A DNA stretch of 64,000 nucleotides from Bacillus sp. Marseille-Q1617 (GTDB lineage: Bacteria; Bacillota; Bacilli; Bacillales; Bacillaceae_B): positions 372,001 to 436,000 of the forward strand of contig NZ_CAHJXM010000001.1 of assembly GCF_903645295.1 (NCBI RefSeq), read 5' to 3'. The position numbers were made by a program, and so were the translations under genes. Below, piece by piece: positions 23,010 to 31,198 of this stretch (position 1 is its first letter; each line of letters opens with the position of its first letter). The notes below the pieces were generated by a model. That model saw only the letters and a list, made by a program, of their open reading frames with translations, was not told where the DNA came from and did no database searches.

Positions 23010-26000
23010 GTGAACAGTATAATCAATTTTGTGCTTAAGAATAAGTTTGCTGTTTGGCTGATGACGATTATCGTCATCGTGGCAGGCTTATATTCAGGAT
23101 TTAATATGAAGCTTGAAACGCTTCCGAATATCAATGTTCCGGTTGTCAGTGTGACGACAGTCTATCCGGGCGCCGCGCCTGAGGATGTGGCAGATAAAGT
23201 ATCGGAACCGATCGAAAAACGTCTTGAGAACTTGGACGGTGTGAATGTGGTGAGCTCCTCATCTTTCCAAAACGCCTCTTCCGTCCAAATTGAATACAAA
23301 TTTTCAAAAGATATGGATGAAGCCAAGACCGAAGTAGAAGAAGCTTTATCCGAGGTTTCGTTTCCGGAGGGCGTGCAAGATCCGGATGTGACAAGAATCA
23401 GTATGAATGCATTCCCGGTCATCGCGTTGAGTGTGGCAAATGAGGATCAGTCACTTGCCCAATTGACTTCTACAGTTGAAGAGACCATCATCCCGGGCCT
23501 CGAAGGCCTTGACGGTGTTGCTTCTGTTCAGGTTTCCGGGCAGGAGATCCAAGAAGCCAATCTGGTGTTCGACCAGGAAAAACTGTCACAGTACGGCCTT
23601 GATGAAGAAACGGTCAAAAATATGATCAAGGGCTCTGATGTAACGGCACCGCTCGGCCTTTATACGTTTGGTGACACTCAGAAATCCGTCCTGATCGACG
23701 GGAATATTTCCACATTGGAAGATCTAAAAGAAATAAAAATCCCTGTGACGCCATCCGGCGGAGAAGGCATGGCCCCATCCCAGGGTACACAGGGCCAACA
23801 GGCACCGCCTCAACAGGCGGCACCGCAGCAGAACATGCCTGCGGATGTGAAAATCCCTACGGTTGAATTAGGTGAAATCGCCGCGATCGAAGTGACAGGT
23901 AAAGCAGAGTCGGTTTCAAGAACCAATGGGAAAGAGTCCATCGGGGTTCAAATCGTAAAAGCGGCAGATGCCAATACTGTCGATGTTGTAAATGCGGTTA
24001 AGGACAAAGTGAAGAATTTCGAGGGAGACATCGACAATATCGAAATCATTTCTACTTTTGATCAGGGAGAACCGATCGAACAATCTGTCAGCACGATGCT
24101 GAATAAAGCTTTATTCGGGGCAGTGTTCGCGGTGATCATCATCCTCCTGTTCCTGCGTGACATCAAATCGACGATCATTTCGGTCATTTCGATTCCATTA
24201 TCGCTTTTAATTGCGATTTTATTGTTGAATCAAATGGACATCACGCTGAATATCATGACGCTTGGTGCGATGACGGTAGCCATCGGGCGCGTCATCGATG
24301 ACTCCATCGTAGTTGTGGAGAACATCTATCGAAGAATGTCAATGAAAGGTGAAATGCTGAAAGGAAAAGAATTGATCCGCGAAGCGACGAAAGAAATGTT
24401 CGTGCCAATCATGTCTTCAACGATTGTTACGATCGCGGTATTCCTTCCTCTGGGACTTGTGTCCGGCATGGTAGGGGAACTCTTCCTTCCATTTGCATTG
24501 ACGATAGTATTTGCCCTGCTGGCATCACTTCTCGTTGCCGTGACCATTGTGCCGATGCTTGCGCATTCCATGTTCAAAAAAGGTGCAGGCAAGAAGCATG
24601 AGGAGAAGCCTAGTCGCTTGGCGAACTGGTATAAAGGGGTACTGAATTGGACGCTTAATCACAAGATCATTACTTCGATCCTTGCAGTGGCGATGCTTGT
24701 AGGAAGCTTGTTCCTCGTTCCCCTCATCGGTGTAAGCTTCATCCCTTCCGATGAAGAAAAAATGATGATGGCTACGTATAAGCCGGAGCCTGGTCAGACG
24801 AAGGAAGAAGTTATTGAAATCGCCGGCGACGCGGAAGAATATTTGCAAGGAAGAAAAGGTGCAGAAACGATCCAGTATTCAGTCGGAGGGGAAAATCCGA
24901 TGAATCCGGGCAGCACCAGCGATGCGATATTCTTTATTGAATACAATGACGACACAGAAAATTTTGCAGACGAAAAAGAAAAAGTCATCCAGGACCTTCA
25001 GAAACAAACAGGTAAAGGCGAGTGGGCACAGCAGGATTTCTCTGCAAGCGCCGGCAGCAATGAAATCGTCGTATTTGTATACGGTGACACGCTTGAAGAA
25101 ATCGAACCTGTTGTAAATGATGTCCAGGATAAGATGAAAGATATCAAAGATGTTAAAAAAGTGGATTCAAGCATCTCCGAGTCTTATGACGAATACTCAC
25201 TGGTTGCCGACCAGGAGAAATTAAGCCAGTACGGCTTGACTGCGGGTCAGATTGCCATGGAACTTGGCCAGACACGCGAGCGTCCTGTACTGACAACGAT
25301 TGAGAAAGACGGGGAAGACGTAAATGTCTATCTTGATGTAGAAAAAGAAGAGTATGAAAGCATAGAAGATCTGACCGGCAAAACGATTCAATCTCCGCTT
25401 GGCATGGAAGTGCCAATCGAGGATGTCGTGAAGGTTGAAGCAGGAGAAACATCTGATACCGTCTCCAGACGTGACGGCAAGGTGTATGCAAAAGTCAGTG
25501 GAGAACTGAGTTCCAGCGATGTCTCCAAGGCATCCGCAGCTATCCAGAAAGATATTGAAGAACTCGATCTCCCAGCAGGCATCGATGTGAATATGGGCGG
25601 GGTGACAGAGGATATCCAGGAGTCATTCACACAATTGGGGCTTGCCATGCTTGCAGCCATTGCAATCGTGTACTTGATTCTTGTCATTACATTCGGCGGC
25701 GGCCTTGCGCCATTTGCCATTCTGTTCTCACTTCCATTTGCGATTACAGGGGCCCTTGTCGCACTGTTGATTTCAGGAGAAACCATCAGTATTTCTTCCA
25801 TGATCGGAGCCCTGATGCTGATCGGTATCGTCGTGACGAATGCCATTGTATTGATCGACCGCGTCATCCACAAGGAAAACGAAGGACTGTCGACACGCGA
25901 AGCTTTGCTTGAAGCAGGTGTCACACGTCTCCGACCGATCTTGATGACGGCAATTGCGACAATCGGTGCACTGTTCCCGCTGGCTCTTGGGCTTGAAGGC

Positions 26001-26156
26001 GGCGGCCTGATCTCGAAAGGATTGGGAGTGACGGTCATCGGTGGACTGACAAGTTCGACGCTGTTGACACTTATTGTCGTACCGATAGTGTATGAGGTAT
26101 TGATGAAGATGAAAAGAAAGCTGTCCCGCAGGAAGAACGTGACAGAAGAAGTATAG
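23010..26156 (+). CDS. swrC: RND-family efflux pump SwrC (YerP)
   Basis: 1048-residue RND transporter of the cytoplasmic membrane, proton-driven; the B. subtilis homologue exports surfactin and is needed for swarming. Opening residues NSIINFVLKNKFAVWLMTII match that family. One TM helix, a large extracytoplasmic porter half, six TM helices from about residue 365, then the same again (TM block near 870). A Gln/Pro-rich insertion (about residues 250-275, QGTQGQQAPPQQAAPQ) is unusual. Intramembrane motifs include GRVIDDSIVVVENIYR. Start GTG 23010. Regulated by the divergent TetR gene. No adaptor or outer component is adjacent, as expected in Firmicutes. Confidence 0.93.
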   Translation: MNSIINFVLKNKFAVWLMTIIVIVAGLYSGFNMKLETLPNINVPVVSVTTVYPGAAPEDVADKVSEPIEKRLENLDGVNVVSSSSFQNASSVQIEYKFSKDMDEAKTEVEEALSEVSFPEGVQDPDVTRISMNAFPVIALSVANEDQSLAQLTSTVEETIIPGLEGLDGVASVQVSGQEIQEANLVFDQEKLSQYGLDEETVKNMIKGSDVTAPLGLYTFGDTQKSVLIDGNISTLEDLKEIKIPVTPSGGEGMAPSQGTQGQQAPPQQAAPQQNMPADVKIPTVELGEIAAIEVTGKAESVSRTNGKESIGVQIVKAADANTVDVVNAVKDKVKNFEGDIDNIEIISTFDQGEPIEQSVSTMLNKALFGAVFAVIIILLFLRDIKSTIISVISIPLSLLIAILLLNQMDITLNIMTLGAMTVAIGRVIDDSIVVVENIYRRMSMKGEMLKGKELIREATKEMFVPIMSSTIVTIAVFLPLGLVSGMVGELFLPFALTIVFALLASLLVAVTIVPMLAHSMFKKGAGKKHEEKPSRLANWYKGVLNWTLNHKIITSILAVAMLVGSLFLVPLIGVSFIPSDEEKMMMATYKPEPGQTKEEVIEIAGDAEEYLQGRKGAETIQYSVGGENPMNPGSTSDAIFFIEYNDDTENFADEKEKVIQDLQKQTGKGEWAQQDFSASAGSNEIVVFVYGDTLEEIEPVVNDVQDKMKDIKDVKKVDSSISESYDEYSLVADQEKLSQYGLTAGQIAMELGQTRERPVLTTIEKDGEDVNVYLDVEKEEYESIEDLTGKTIQSPLGMEVPIEDVVKVEAGETSDTVSRRDGKVYAKVSGELSSSDVSKASAAIQKDIEELDLPAGIDVNMGGVTEDIQESFTQLGLAMLAAIAIVYLILVITFGGGLAPFAILFSLPFAITGALVALLISGETISISSMIGALMLIGIVVTNAIVLIDRVIHKENEGLSTREALLEAGVTRLRPILMTAIATIGALFPLALGLEGGGLISKGLGVTVIGGLTSSTLLTLIVVPIVYEVLMKMKRKLSRRKNVTEEV

Positions 26157-26165
26157 GTTAGGCAG

Positions 26166-26200
26166 ACAGCTCCCGCTTGGTGCGGGGGCTGTTTTTTTAG
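26166..26200 (+). terminator. Terminator of swrC
   Basis: ACAGCTCCCGC pairs with GCGGGGGCTGT around TTGGT; seven T residues follow. Confidence 0.9.
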
Positions 26201-26265
26201 TGGTGAGGGGGTGTGCAGCGGGGTACGGGTCAGGTGATTGGGACTGGCACAATGGAATATTGGAT

Positions 26266-26395
26266 TTATCAACGTTTTTTAAGTAGTTATCAACAAAAAT
26301 TTTGATTTACCGCCGAAAAATCTCTTTTATCAACGGAAAATCCAGTTTATCAACAATTTCCAACGCGTTACCGACAATTCTTCAAAAATCGACAA
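26266..26395. repeat. Phased-word array: TTATCAAC every 20-21 bp
   Basis: Units begin at 26266, 26287, 26307 (TTACCGCC), 26327, 26347, 26368 (TTACCGAC) and about 26387 (AATCGAC). Seven units in the swrC-ykvU gap, directly before a palindromic-word array. Not coding. Confidence 0.82.
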
Positions 26396-26435
26396 ATTTC
26401 GCACACAGTGTGCCGCCCCACAGCTGCCCCAAATT

Positions 26436-26498
26436 CTAGCCTGGCTCAAAACAAGCATTCTGAGCCAGGCTCAATTCACCCTGATCGAGCCAGGCACC
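26436..26498. repeat. Palindromic-word array: GAGCCAGGCTC every 25 bp
   Basis: TAGCCTGGCTCA at 26436, TGAGCCAGGCTCA at 26461 and CGAGCCAGGCACC at 26486. The first two are inverted and can pair. Same word family as at 10651. Confidence 0.75.
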
Positions 26499-26529
26499 AA
26501 TCTAATCCACTCATCCAAAAACATAATAA

Positions 26530-26576
26530 CCGGACAACCATCATAGAATGAAACATCTCATTCGAAGGTGGTCCGG
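26530..26576 (+). promoter_or_regulatory. Hairpin covering the ykvU ribosome binding site
   Basis: CCGGACAACC pairs with GGTGGTCCGG (one mismatch) and an inner GAATGA/TCATTC stem closes an AACATC loop. The AAGGTGG site for ATG 26581 is in the 3' arm, so folding could hide it. Confidence 0.5.
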
Positions 26577-26580
26577 ATCT

Positions 26581-27909
26581 ATGAGTTTGTTTTTAAAGGG
26601 CACATTGGTGCTTGTGATAACAGCTTTTTTTGGTGAACTGGTCGAGTTTATGATCAATATGATTTTAGCCCGTGAGCTGGGGGAAGCGGGTCTGGGTACA
26701 TATATGTCGATTTTGCCGACGGTTTTTTTAGTGGTGATTCTTTCGAGTATGGAACTGCCGATCAGTTTATCGAAGTTCATCGCCGAAAAGGATGAGAAAT
26801 ACCACAGAGGGATGCTTCAATATGTTTTCAGATTTGCCGTGCTGACGACGATCGTCCTTCTGATTGCGATGGTGCTCGTATATATGTGGACGCCGCTGTT
26901 TCAAGGGATTCATCCCGGTATACGCTGGCTGATCCTCGCTGTGATTCCGATTGTGGCGTTTACCTCGATTACACGAGGTTATTTTATGGGGGTTCAGCAG
27001 ATGCGGAAGATCGCGGTCGCCAATTTTCTGCGCAAAGGAATTCAGCTGATTCTGTTGGTTTCCATCTATCAATTTTTGTCCTTCACCAGCAATACATCCA
27101 TTTTTATTGCCTTATGCACGCTTGTAGCGAGTGAGGCGGTCGTTTTTATTTATTTGATACAGGCTTATGTTCTTAATCGAAAGGGTAAGAGAAAGGAAGG
27201 GATTGCTCACGTTCCTTTAGCGAAGAGTGAGATGAGGAAGTCCATACTATCCGTGTCTCTCCCGACAACGGTTCTGAGAATCTTTCATGCTTTCACACAT
27301 GCCGTCCAGCCGTTTCTGATAAAACTGGCCCTGGTTCACGCAGGCATGGGGGCGGTGGAAGCCAATGAACATTTCGGGATGATGGCGGGGATTGCTCTTA
27401 CCATTGGATTCTTCCCATCCTTTATCGCTTTTTCACTATTGATTGTCTTGATTCCTACTATCTCTGAGAAAGCTTCGGAAAAAGATGTGGAGGGAATCCT
27501 GCAGCACTTGAAGCAGGTGATGTGGATTACGCTCGGATATGGAGTGCCGGCAGTACTGATATATTATCTGCTTGGAGACTATATCACGACGACGTTTTTC
27601 CACTCTGTCACCTCAGCTTTTTACCTCAAGTTGTTATGGCCGTATTTTTTCTTTCATTTTTTGGTTTTGCCGCTGCAGGCTTTTTTGATTGGGCTCGGGC
27701 TTGTCAAGGATGCGCTGGTCCATACAGTATGGGCAAGCATTTTTTCGTTCAGCCTGATTTACCTACTCGGGTCGAATCCGGATTTTGGGATGAGCGGCGT
27801 GATCATCGGGTTGAACGCGGGTGCAGTGTTAAGTGCGCTTCTTCATTATGTGACGATTTGCAGGGAATTGGAAACGACTATTTGGTTAAAATCACTGGTG
27901 AAAATGTAA
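26581..27909 (+). CDS. ykvU: SpoVB-like lipid flippase of the MOP superfamily (YkvU-like)
   Basis: 442-residue polytopic membrane protein of the polysaccharide-export/SpoVB group, about 12-14 helices, beginning MSLFLKGTLVLVITAFFGEL. Relatives move lipid-linked cell-wall or spore-cortex precursors across the membrane; B. subtilis YkvU is sporulation-associated. ATG 26581 has AAGGTGG 9 bp upstream; ATG 26548 has no site. A stable leader hairpin overlaps the site. Single-gene unit. The exact substrate is not inferable. Confidence 0.8.
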   Translation: MSLFLKGTLVLVITAFFGELVEFMINMILARELGEAGLGTYMSILPTVFLVVILSSMELPISLSKFIAEKDEKYHRGMLQYVFRFAVLTTIVLLIAMVLVYMWTPLFQGIHPGIRWLILAVIPIVAFTSITRGYFMGVQQMRKIAVANFLRKGIQLILLVSIYQFLSFTSNTSIFIALCTLVASEAVVFIYLIQAYVLNRKGKRKEGIAHVPLAKSEMRKSILSVSLPTTVLRIFHAFTHAVQPFLIKLALVHAGMGAVEANEHFGMMAGIALTIGFFPSFIAFSLLIVLIPTISEKASEKDVEGILQHLKQVMWITLGYGVPAVLIYYLLGDYITTTFFHSVTSAFYLKLLWPYFFFHFLVLPLQAFLIGLGLVKDALVHTVWASIFSFSLIYLLGSNPDFGMSGVIIGLNAGAVLSALLHYVTICRELETTIWLKSLVKM

Positions 27910-28029
27910 ACTAAAACATAGAAGGGTCCTTATCTTTTGCAACCATCGTTCATACCGATTATCATGTTCCATAAGCATAATGCAATTATATAAGCAGAGT
28001 ATATTACTTTTACATCAAAGGAGAACGCG

Positions 28030-29889
28030 ATGATTGATTCAATATTATTTAATTTAATGCTGGTAGGCGTGCTGGGCATTGCTTCACAATGGGTGGCTTG
28101 GAGATTTAAGATGCCCGCTATCGTCGTCATGTCCCTCGCAGGCCTGTTGGTGGGACCGATATTGGGAGTGATCGATCCCAAAGCCGATTTCGGTGAAATG
28201 TTTAAACCGATCGTTTCACTGGCAGTAGCCATCATTTTATTCGAGGGAAGCTTGAACCTTGATTTCCGCGAAGTGAGGGGACTTGGTAAGCCAGTCTTCA
28301 GAATTGTAACAATAGGTGCTTTCCTGGCCTGGATTCTGGGTTCACTTGGTGCTCACTATGTAGCTGGACTGTCCTGGGCGGTTGCTTTTGTCATCGGTGG
28401 TCTTTTCATTGTCACTGGACCGACCGTTATTTTGCCGCTTCTTAGACAGGCAAAGCTTAAACCAAGGCCAGCCGCCATATTAAAGTGGGAAGGGATCGTC
28501 GTTGATCCATTTGGAGCGCTGCTTGCGTTGTTCGCCTTTGAAATCATTAACTTCCTAATGAGTGATAACGTCAATGCCATGTCGCTTCTGCTGTTTTTCG
28601 CAGCATCCATTTTTGCAGGTGTCTTAGGATGGTTGTTTGGCCGATTTACCGGTTTTATCTTTGAAAGGGGACATGTTCCTGAATTTTTAAAATCACCTGT
28701 CGTATTTGTACTTGTACTCGCCAGCTTTGCAATATCAGACCAGATCATGCATGAGACCGGTCTGCTTGCCGTTACCGTAATGGGAATGACCCTGGCAAAT
28801 ATGCATATTTCTTCGATTGATGATATGCGCCATTTTAAAGAGAATATTTCAGTGCTTTTGATTTCGGCAATCTTCGTCATGCTGACAGCATCCTTATCGC
28901 TTGAAGTGTTATTCAAGATATTCAATTGGAATATCATCGCTTTCGTATTGCTGATGTTATTCATTGTCAGGCCATTATCGATCTGGCTGTCTACGATCGG
29001 AACCGACCTTTCGAATAAGGAAAAAATTCTCGTGGGCTGGATTGCCCCTCGAGGTATCGTAGCCCTGACCGTATCGAGTTACTTTGCATCCGTCCTGCTG
29101 GAAAAAGGGTTCGAGGACGCCTCGATTCTTACATCGTTAACCTTTGCGCTTGTGTTCTCGACAGTCGTAGCACATGGATTCTCGATCAAATGGCTGGCGA
29201 AGAAGTTGGATCTTGCCATCGATGAGCGGCCGGGTGTCGTCATCGTCGGCGGCAGCAGCTTCAGCACAGAATTGGCGAAAACACTCCAGGAATTGAAAAT
29301 AACAGTATTGATTGCTGATTCTTCCTGGCAGCGGCTGATTCCGGCCCGGAAGGCTGGGGTTCCTTTTTACAAAGGAGAGATTCTTTCGGAGCAGACAGAG
29401 TACTATCTGGATTTGACTCCATATGAATACATGATTGCCGCAACTGAACTGGATTCTTACAATGCACTTGTCTGTACAACGTTCGTTCCTGAAATCGGAA
29501 GGAATAACCTCTTCCAGCTAAGCCTGCGCAGCCAAGGTGAAGTGGACCTGGAGGATATGGTCCACACAATAGGCGGACGGATCCTCTTCCAGGAAAGTGT
29601 GACCTGGGAAGAATTGAATAAGAGGGTCGAAAGAGGAGATGTCTTCAGGAAAACAAGTATCACCGAGAAATACAGCTTCGAGTCCTATCTCGAAGAACGT
29701 GATGAAAATACACTGCTCTTGTTCGCCCTCAAGCCTTCAGGCAGGATCGAATTCTTTACGGAAGGCGCTTCTCCTAAGATCGAACAGGGAGATGTCGTCG
29801 TAAGCCTTACCCAGCGCTGTAAGGAAATGAAGAAAATCAATGAAAAACTTGCAGTGCAGCGTGAGAAGAATATGGAAGGAAAAGAATGA
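28030..29889 (+). CDS. CPA-type cation/H+ antiporter with C-terminal RCK-like domain
   Basis: 619-residue membrane antiporter. Residues 1-395 form about 12-13 helices with VTGPTVILPLLR and EGIVVDPFGALLA, the TGP and VDP (in place of ND) signatures of the NhaP2-like branch. Residues about 400-600 form a cytoplasmic nucleotide-binding (TrkA-N/RCK-like) region starting GVVIVGGSSFSTELA, then a TrkA-C-like end. Expected role is Na+ or K+ efflux in pH and salt homeostasis, gated by a ligand or nucleotide. ATG 28030 follows AAAGGAG. A separate terminator closes it. Confidence 0.85.
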   Translation: MIDSILFNLMLVGVLGIASQWVAWRFKMPAIVVMSLAGLLVGPILGVIDPKADFGEMFKPIVSLAVAIILFEGSLNLDFREVRGLGKPVFRIVTIGAFLAWILGSLGAHYVAGLSWAVAFVIGGLFIVTGPTVILPLLRQAKLKPRPAAILKWEGIVVDPFGALLALFAFEIINFLMSDNVNAMSLLLFFAASIFAGVLGWLFGRFTGFIFERGHVPEFLKSPVVFVLVLASFAISDQIMHETGLLAVTVMGMTLANMHISSIDDMRHFKENISVLLISAIFVMLTASLSLEVLFKIFNWNIIAFVLLMLFIVRPLSIWLSTIGTDLSNKEKILVGWIAPRGIVALTVSSYFASVLLEKGFEDASILTSLTFALVFSTVVAHGFSIKWLAKKLDLAIDERPGVVIVGGSSFSTELAKTLQELKITVLIADSSWQRLIPARKAGVPFYKGEILSEQTEYYLDLTPYEYMIAATELDSYNALVCTTFVPEIGRNNLFQLSLRSQGEVDLEDMVHTIGGRILFQESVTWEELNKRVERGDVFRKTSITEKYSFESYLEERDENTLLLFALKPSGRIEFFTEGASPKIEQGDVVVSLTQRCKEMKKINEKLAVQREKNMEGKE

Positions 29890-29910
29890 GAACTTTTCAC
29901 GGCATAAATG

Positions 29911-29940
29911 AAGCGCCGACCTTAACGGGTCGGCGCTTTT
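29911..29940 (+). terminator. Terminator of the antiporter gene
   Basis: AAGCGCCGACC/GGGTCGGCGCTT stem with TTAAC loop, then TTTT. Confidence 0.9.
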
Positions 29941-29986
29941 ATTATTGTGACAGTTTGTGTAAAAAGAAGCAGTCTGGCAGCTGCCA

Positions 29987-30130
29987 TCATTTTTTATTGG
30001 AATGTTGCTGGCCAAGGAGCTGCTTCACCTGGTTATAGGTCAATCCCGACTCGCTATTCAGCTTCTTTACTTCCTCAATATCGGTCCCGGACACCGTACG
30101 CTTCTTGCCCTGATTCAGGTCATCTCTCAT
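29987..30130 (-). CDS. 47-aa protein resembling gamma-type spore protein
   Basis: ATG 30130 follows a GAGGGGG site. The hydrophilic 47-residue product contains KRTVSGTDIEEVKKLN, recalling the SGT(N/D)..EV(K/R) repeat of gamma-type small acid-soluble spore proteins, followed by an unrelated GLTYNQVKQLLGQQ helix. This may be a spore core protein or a small antitoxin-like helical protein. Only the SGTDIEEV similarity supports the first idea. Placed after the tspO-like gene, separated by a terminator. Confidence 0.5.
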   Translation of the reverse strand: MRDDLNQGKKRTVSGTDIEEVKKLNSESGLTYNQVKQLLGQQHSNKK

Positions 30131-30170
30131 TAAAAAACACCCCCTCTGACTTAATGTCAGTCAGAAGGGA
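30131..30170 (-). terminator. Terminator of the tspO-like gene
   Basis: On the minus strand CCCTTCTGAC pairs with GTCAGAGGGG, followed by TGTTTTTT immediately before the start of the next small gene. Confidence 0.65.
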
Positions 30171-30205
30171 TGATTCTATACTTGGTTACGACGCCTCCCG
30201 TGCCT

Positions 30206-30937
30206 TTAAGCAGCTGATGAACGGGTTTTGCGGTAAAAGAGGGTGATGAGAAGGACGACAAGGGCAAGGGTATATGCTGTATAAGCGAACGCCTGGTGTT
30301 CTCCCAAGTTCTTGATTCCGATCCCGATAAAGGCCCAGACGAAGACGAGCGGGTACAGCCAATCCTTTTGTGAGACCCTCACCCAAACAGCAAGCATAGC
30401 GGCGGACAGCAAGCCTGCCAGTGACCAGTACATCCCGCTGCTGCCTTCTCCAATCATCCCGATATCAGTAAAGTAATACAGGATATTGACGAGCATTGCA
30501 ATGGAGATCCACCCTATATATATAGAGAATGGTGCGATATCCAAGAAGGTTGGTCCTGTCTGTTTCAAAACCCTATAAAGAGCAGCGAGCGTAAGGAACA
30601 GACCGATCATGACAAAGACCGAAACCAAAAAGAAATTGTAATGCCATACAAGAATCCAGCCGGAATTCAGCAGACAGCTCAATATGAAAAGACCGCTCGT
30701 GTTTTGATAAAGCGGGAGATCACGGCGGCTTTTCGGGATCTGCCGCAGAATCCATACGGCCAGCAGCAGATAAATCAAGCTCCATATCGAGAAGACATAA
30801 CCTGCGGGGGTCAGCAATATATCCAGTCTATTGCTGATCTCCGACGTCGATTGATCATTAAGCGGCAGAGTAACAGCAAGTGTATTCATCAAAATGACCA
30901 GTGCATAAGCTAAAATGTTAAGTATTAATCTTCTCAA
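30206..30937 (-). CDS. TspO/MBR-related tryptophan-rich membrane protein
   Basis: 243 residues with about seven to eight hydrophobic helices. The PAGYVFSIWSLIYLLLA segment near residue 45 and a later W-rich SSGMYWSLAGLL identify the TspO/MBR-related group, though longer than classical TspO (about 160 aa). Members bind porphyrins or act in stress responses, but no ligand is evident here. TTG 30937 is 8 bp after GGAGG. Transcribed alone. Confidence 0.72.
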   Translation of the reverse strand: MRRLILNILAYALVILMNTLAVTLPLNDQSTSEISNRLDILLTPAGYVFSIWSLIYLLLAVWILRQIPKSRRDLPLYQNTSGLFILSCLLNSGWILVWHYNFFLVSVFVMIGLFLTLAALYRVLKQTGPTFLDIAPFSIYIGWISIAMLVNILYYFTDIGMIGEGSSGMYWSLAGLLSAAMLAVWVRVSQKDWLYPLVFVWAFIGIGIKNLGEHQAFAYTAYTLALVVLLITLFYRKTRSSAA

Positions 30938-31198
30938 AGAAAATCCTCCTGACTTGAATATAGTGTTAGTTAGAACAGGGACTTACTATCAATAATTGTT
31001 AAAATATATAAGACAGTTACAGGATTTATTTAATTTTTGGTATTCTTATTAGCAGTTCATTTTAAATACTATTCCACCAATTACAGGAAGGTAACCTTTT
31101 CTTAGAGAGTCGAAATATCTCTAAAATTGCAGAAGGATTCAAAGGCTTAATCGAGAATTATACTAAGACAGGTATTTAGATAAAATTAGGGGGCAATT
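30938..31198 (+). other. 260-bp intergenic region upstream of pepF
   Basis: No clear gene. One plus-strand frame (about 31072-31179) encodes NISKIAEGFKGLIENYTKTG then a stop; it looks protein-like and could be a gene remnant, but it has no start or ribosome binding site. The AT-rich left half would hold the divergent promoters. Confidence 0.3.

Noticed and set aside
25388-26272. 294-aa frame antisense to swrC
   Set aside because: Lies opposite a well supported RND gene, with low-complexity composition; a shadow frame.
28356-28964. 202-aa frame antisense to the antiporter
   Set aside because: Opposite a polytopic membrane protein gene; mirror composition only.
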